This document shows, piece by piece, positions 58,676 to 64,000 of a stretch of 64,000 nt of DNA; position 1 is the first letter of the stretch; every line of letters begins with the position of its first letter. This stretch comes from Alviniconcha marisindica (taxonomy: Eukaryota > Mollusca > Gastropoda > Provannidae): assembly GCA_018857735.1 (NCBI GenBank), contig JABMCL010002002.1:228501-292500 (forward strand). Reading direction: 5' to 3'. Both the position numbers and the translations under genes were made by a program. The notes under the pieces were generated by a model. That model had not been told where the DNA came from, did no database searches, and saw nothing but the letters and a program-made list of their open reading frames with translations.

Positions 58676-59512
58676 CTGCAGGCTGGATGTCGATAAGACC
58701 GTCAACGATCAGGCACATCATCGTGACCTTCGCCACCCTCCTCCTCCTCCGTTTCAAGGCTTTGGCTACCCTCCGTCGCGTACGTTGCATAATTATAGCA
58801 TCAGTGTACCCCCCAGAAGTCTGTAAAGGCTGAGGACGGTGGTCCGTTTCATTGTCCGTGTCAGTGATCTTACCAGCGAGCTGGCTTTCTCGGTGTATGC
58901 AGCCTTAGAGCATCCATTAGAAGTCTATGAATGCTTCCATTAAGCAAGATTTTAATTATTCCGATGACTGTGGTCCGCTTCTCTAGCTCTGCCAGTGTTG
59001 TGATCTTACTAACGGTGCGACACCTGTCGTTCGCGAAAGCGTTCGTTAAAGCAGCATTCAGCTCCCATTATGTCGGTCTCCTTCATCACATGTGTCCTCA
59101 CGTATCAACAAGGACACCTCAAGACTTTCGAAGTGGTCGCTAAATTAGTTTGAGGTCACGGTTGACGACGCCTGTCATCTCCATTGCCAACATCTCGATG
59201 AGCAGCTGAAAGTCCTTGAACTGAAAACGGTCGGCAAAATAGTCTGAGGTCACGATTGGTGACGTCTGTCTTCTGTGCTGCCAAACATCTCGATGAGCAA
59301 CTGAAAGTCCTTGAACTGAAAACGATCAGTAGAAAAGTCTGTATAGCTCCAACAACTATGGCTGCCCCTTTGAGTCCATTGGCACATTCACTGGACGGTC
59401 ATGTTCAGAGGTCACGATGGTTGTCACTGTCACCTTTCGGGTGTTGTTGCCTTGGCGTGTTATGGATGGATGTCCGCAGACCTACGTCATGAAACCGTTG
59501 ACTGGTGATGAC
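58676..59512. other. Possible 3' UTR/downstream region of the minus-strand gene
   Basis: Contains a two-copy repeat of about 90 bp at 59145-59330 (AGCAGCTGAAAGTCCTTGAACTGAAAACG, GTCTGAGGTCACG). A weaker pair at about 58800-58870 and 58940-59030 shares GTGGTCCG and GTGATCTTAC. I found no clear canonical poly(A) signal on the minus strand here. Confidence 0.4.
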
Positions 59513-63522
<4,010 letters not shown>

Positions 63523-63597
63523 CTTCATTGACAATAATAATAATAAAGTATTTGTAAAGCGCAAAATCTTGTCCATAGAGACTATTCTAAGCGCATA

Positions 63598-63938
<341 letters not shown>

Positions 63939-64000
63939 GAGCATTCCGACTATACAAAGGTAAATTTGCACAACATAAACACACAACCCTCACCACAAAG

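Noticed and set aside
58028..58826. 150-225-codon frames in the 48-bp array
   Set aside because: Open on both strands through periodicity; no homologous domain and no splice support.

Overview
The window looks like intron-rich metazoan nuclear DNA, most likely from a lophotrochozoan and probably a gastropod mollusc. The grounds are GT-AG introns of 0.2-11 kb, abundant CA/GT, CT and poly-G/C tracts, many minisatellites, and a dispersed repeat tail (a TTGACTGGGCGTAAAACACC-like core) that I associate with molluscan genomes. The species is inference; no marker gene is present.

The left and middle (about 2.0-52.3 kb, + strand) hold one gene spread over some 50 kb: the orthologue of SMARCE1/BAF57, the HMG-box subunit of SWI/SNF (BAF/PBAF) chromatin-remodelling complexes. 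I could build the full coding path: a 5' non-coding exon ending at 2134, the ATG at 3294, 18 coding exons (two of them candidate microexons of 21 and 15 nt), and the stop at 50930-50932. All junction phases agree and the model gives about 589 residues. The conserved core (proline-rich lead, HMG box, the [16 protein letters not shown] block and the coiled coil) is very close to the vertebrate protein. The C-terminal tail is longer than in vertebrates and rich in E, P, S, A and T.

The right end (59.5-63.5 kb, - strand) holds the last four coding exons of a second gene, tail to tail with SMARCE1. It encodes a helical C-terminus that I do not recognise; the rest lies beyond the window.

Most other sequence is repeat. 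The left edge carries three diverged copies of a roughly 400-bp unit. Intron 3 contains a complete 4.3-kb DNA transposon (5353-9656) with perfect 16-bp terminal inverted repeats and a 6-bp target duplication; it may carry a two-exon minus-strand ORF with an AT-hook-like end. Two remnants of non-LTR retrotransposon 3' ends lie at 3.7-4.2 and 21.3-21.7 kb. A SAP-motif transposon relic at 25.16-25.67 kb splits a 39-bp tandem repeat. About twenty minisatellites fill the introns.

The most interesting signal is that several minisatellites incorporate or touch exon boundaries. The 49-bp array at 49.15-49.77 kb repeats the end of a SMARCE1 exon with its 5' splice site 13 times. The 66-bp array at 62.4 kb repeats the 3' splice site of an exon in the minus-strand gene. 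Degenerate copies of SMARCE1 coding sequence lie just upstream of exon 18 (with an in-frame stop) and just after the stop codon. I saw no prokaryotic, CRISPR or operon-like content and no intact viral gene.
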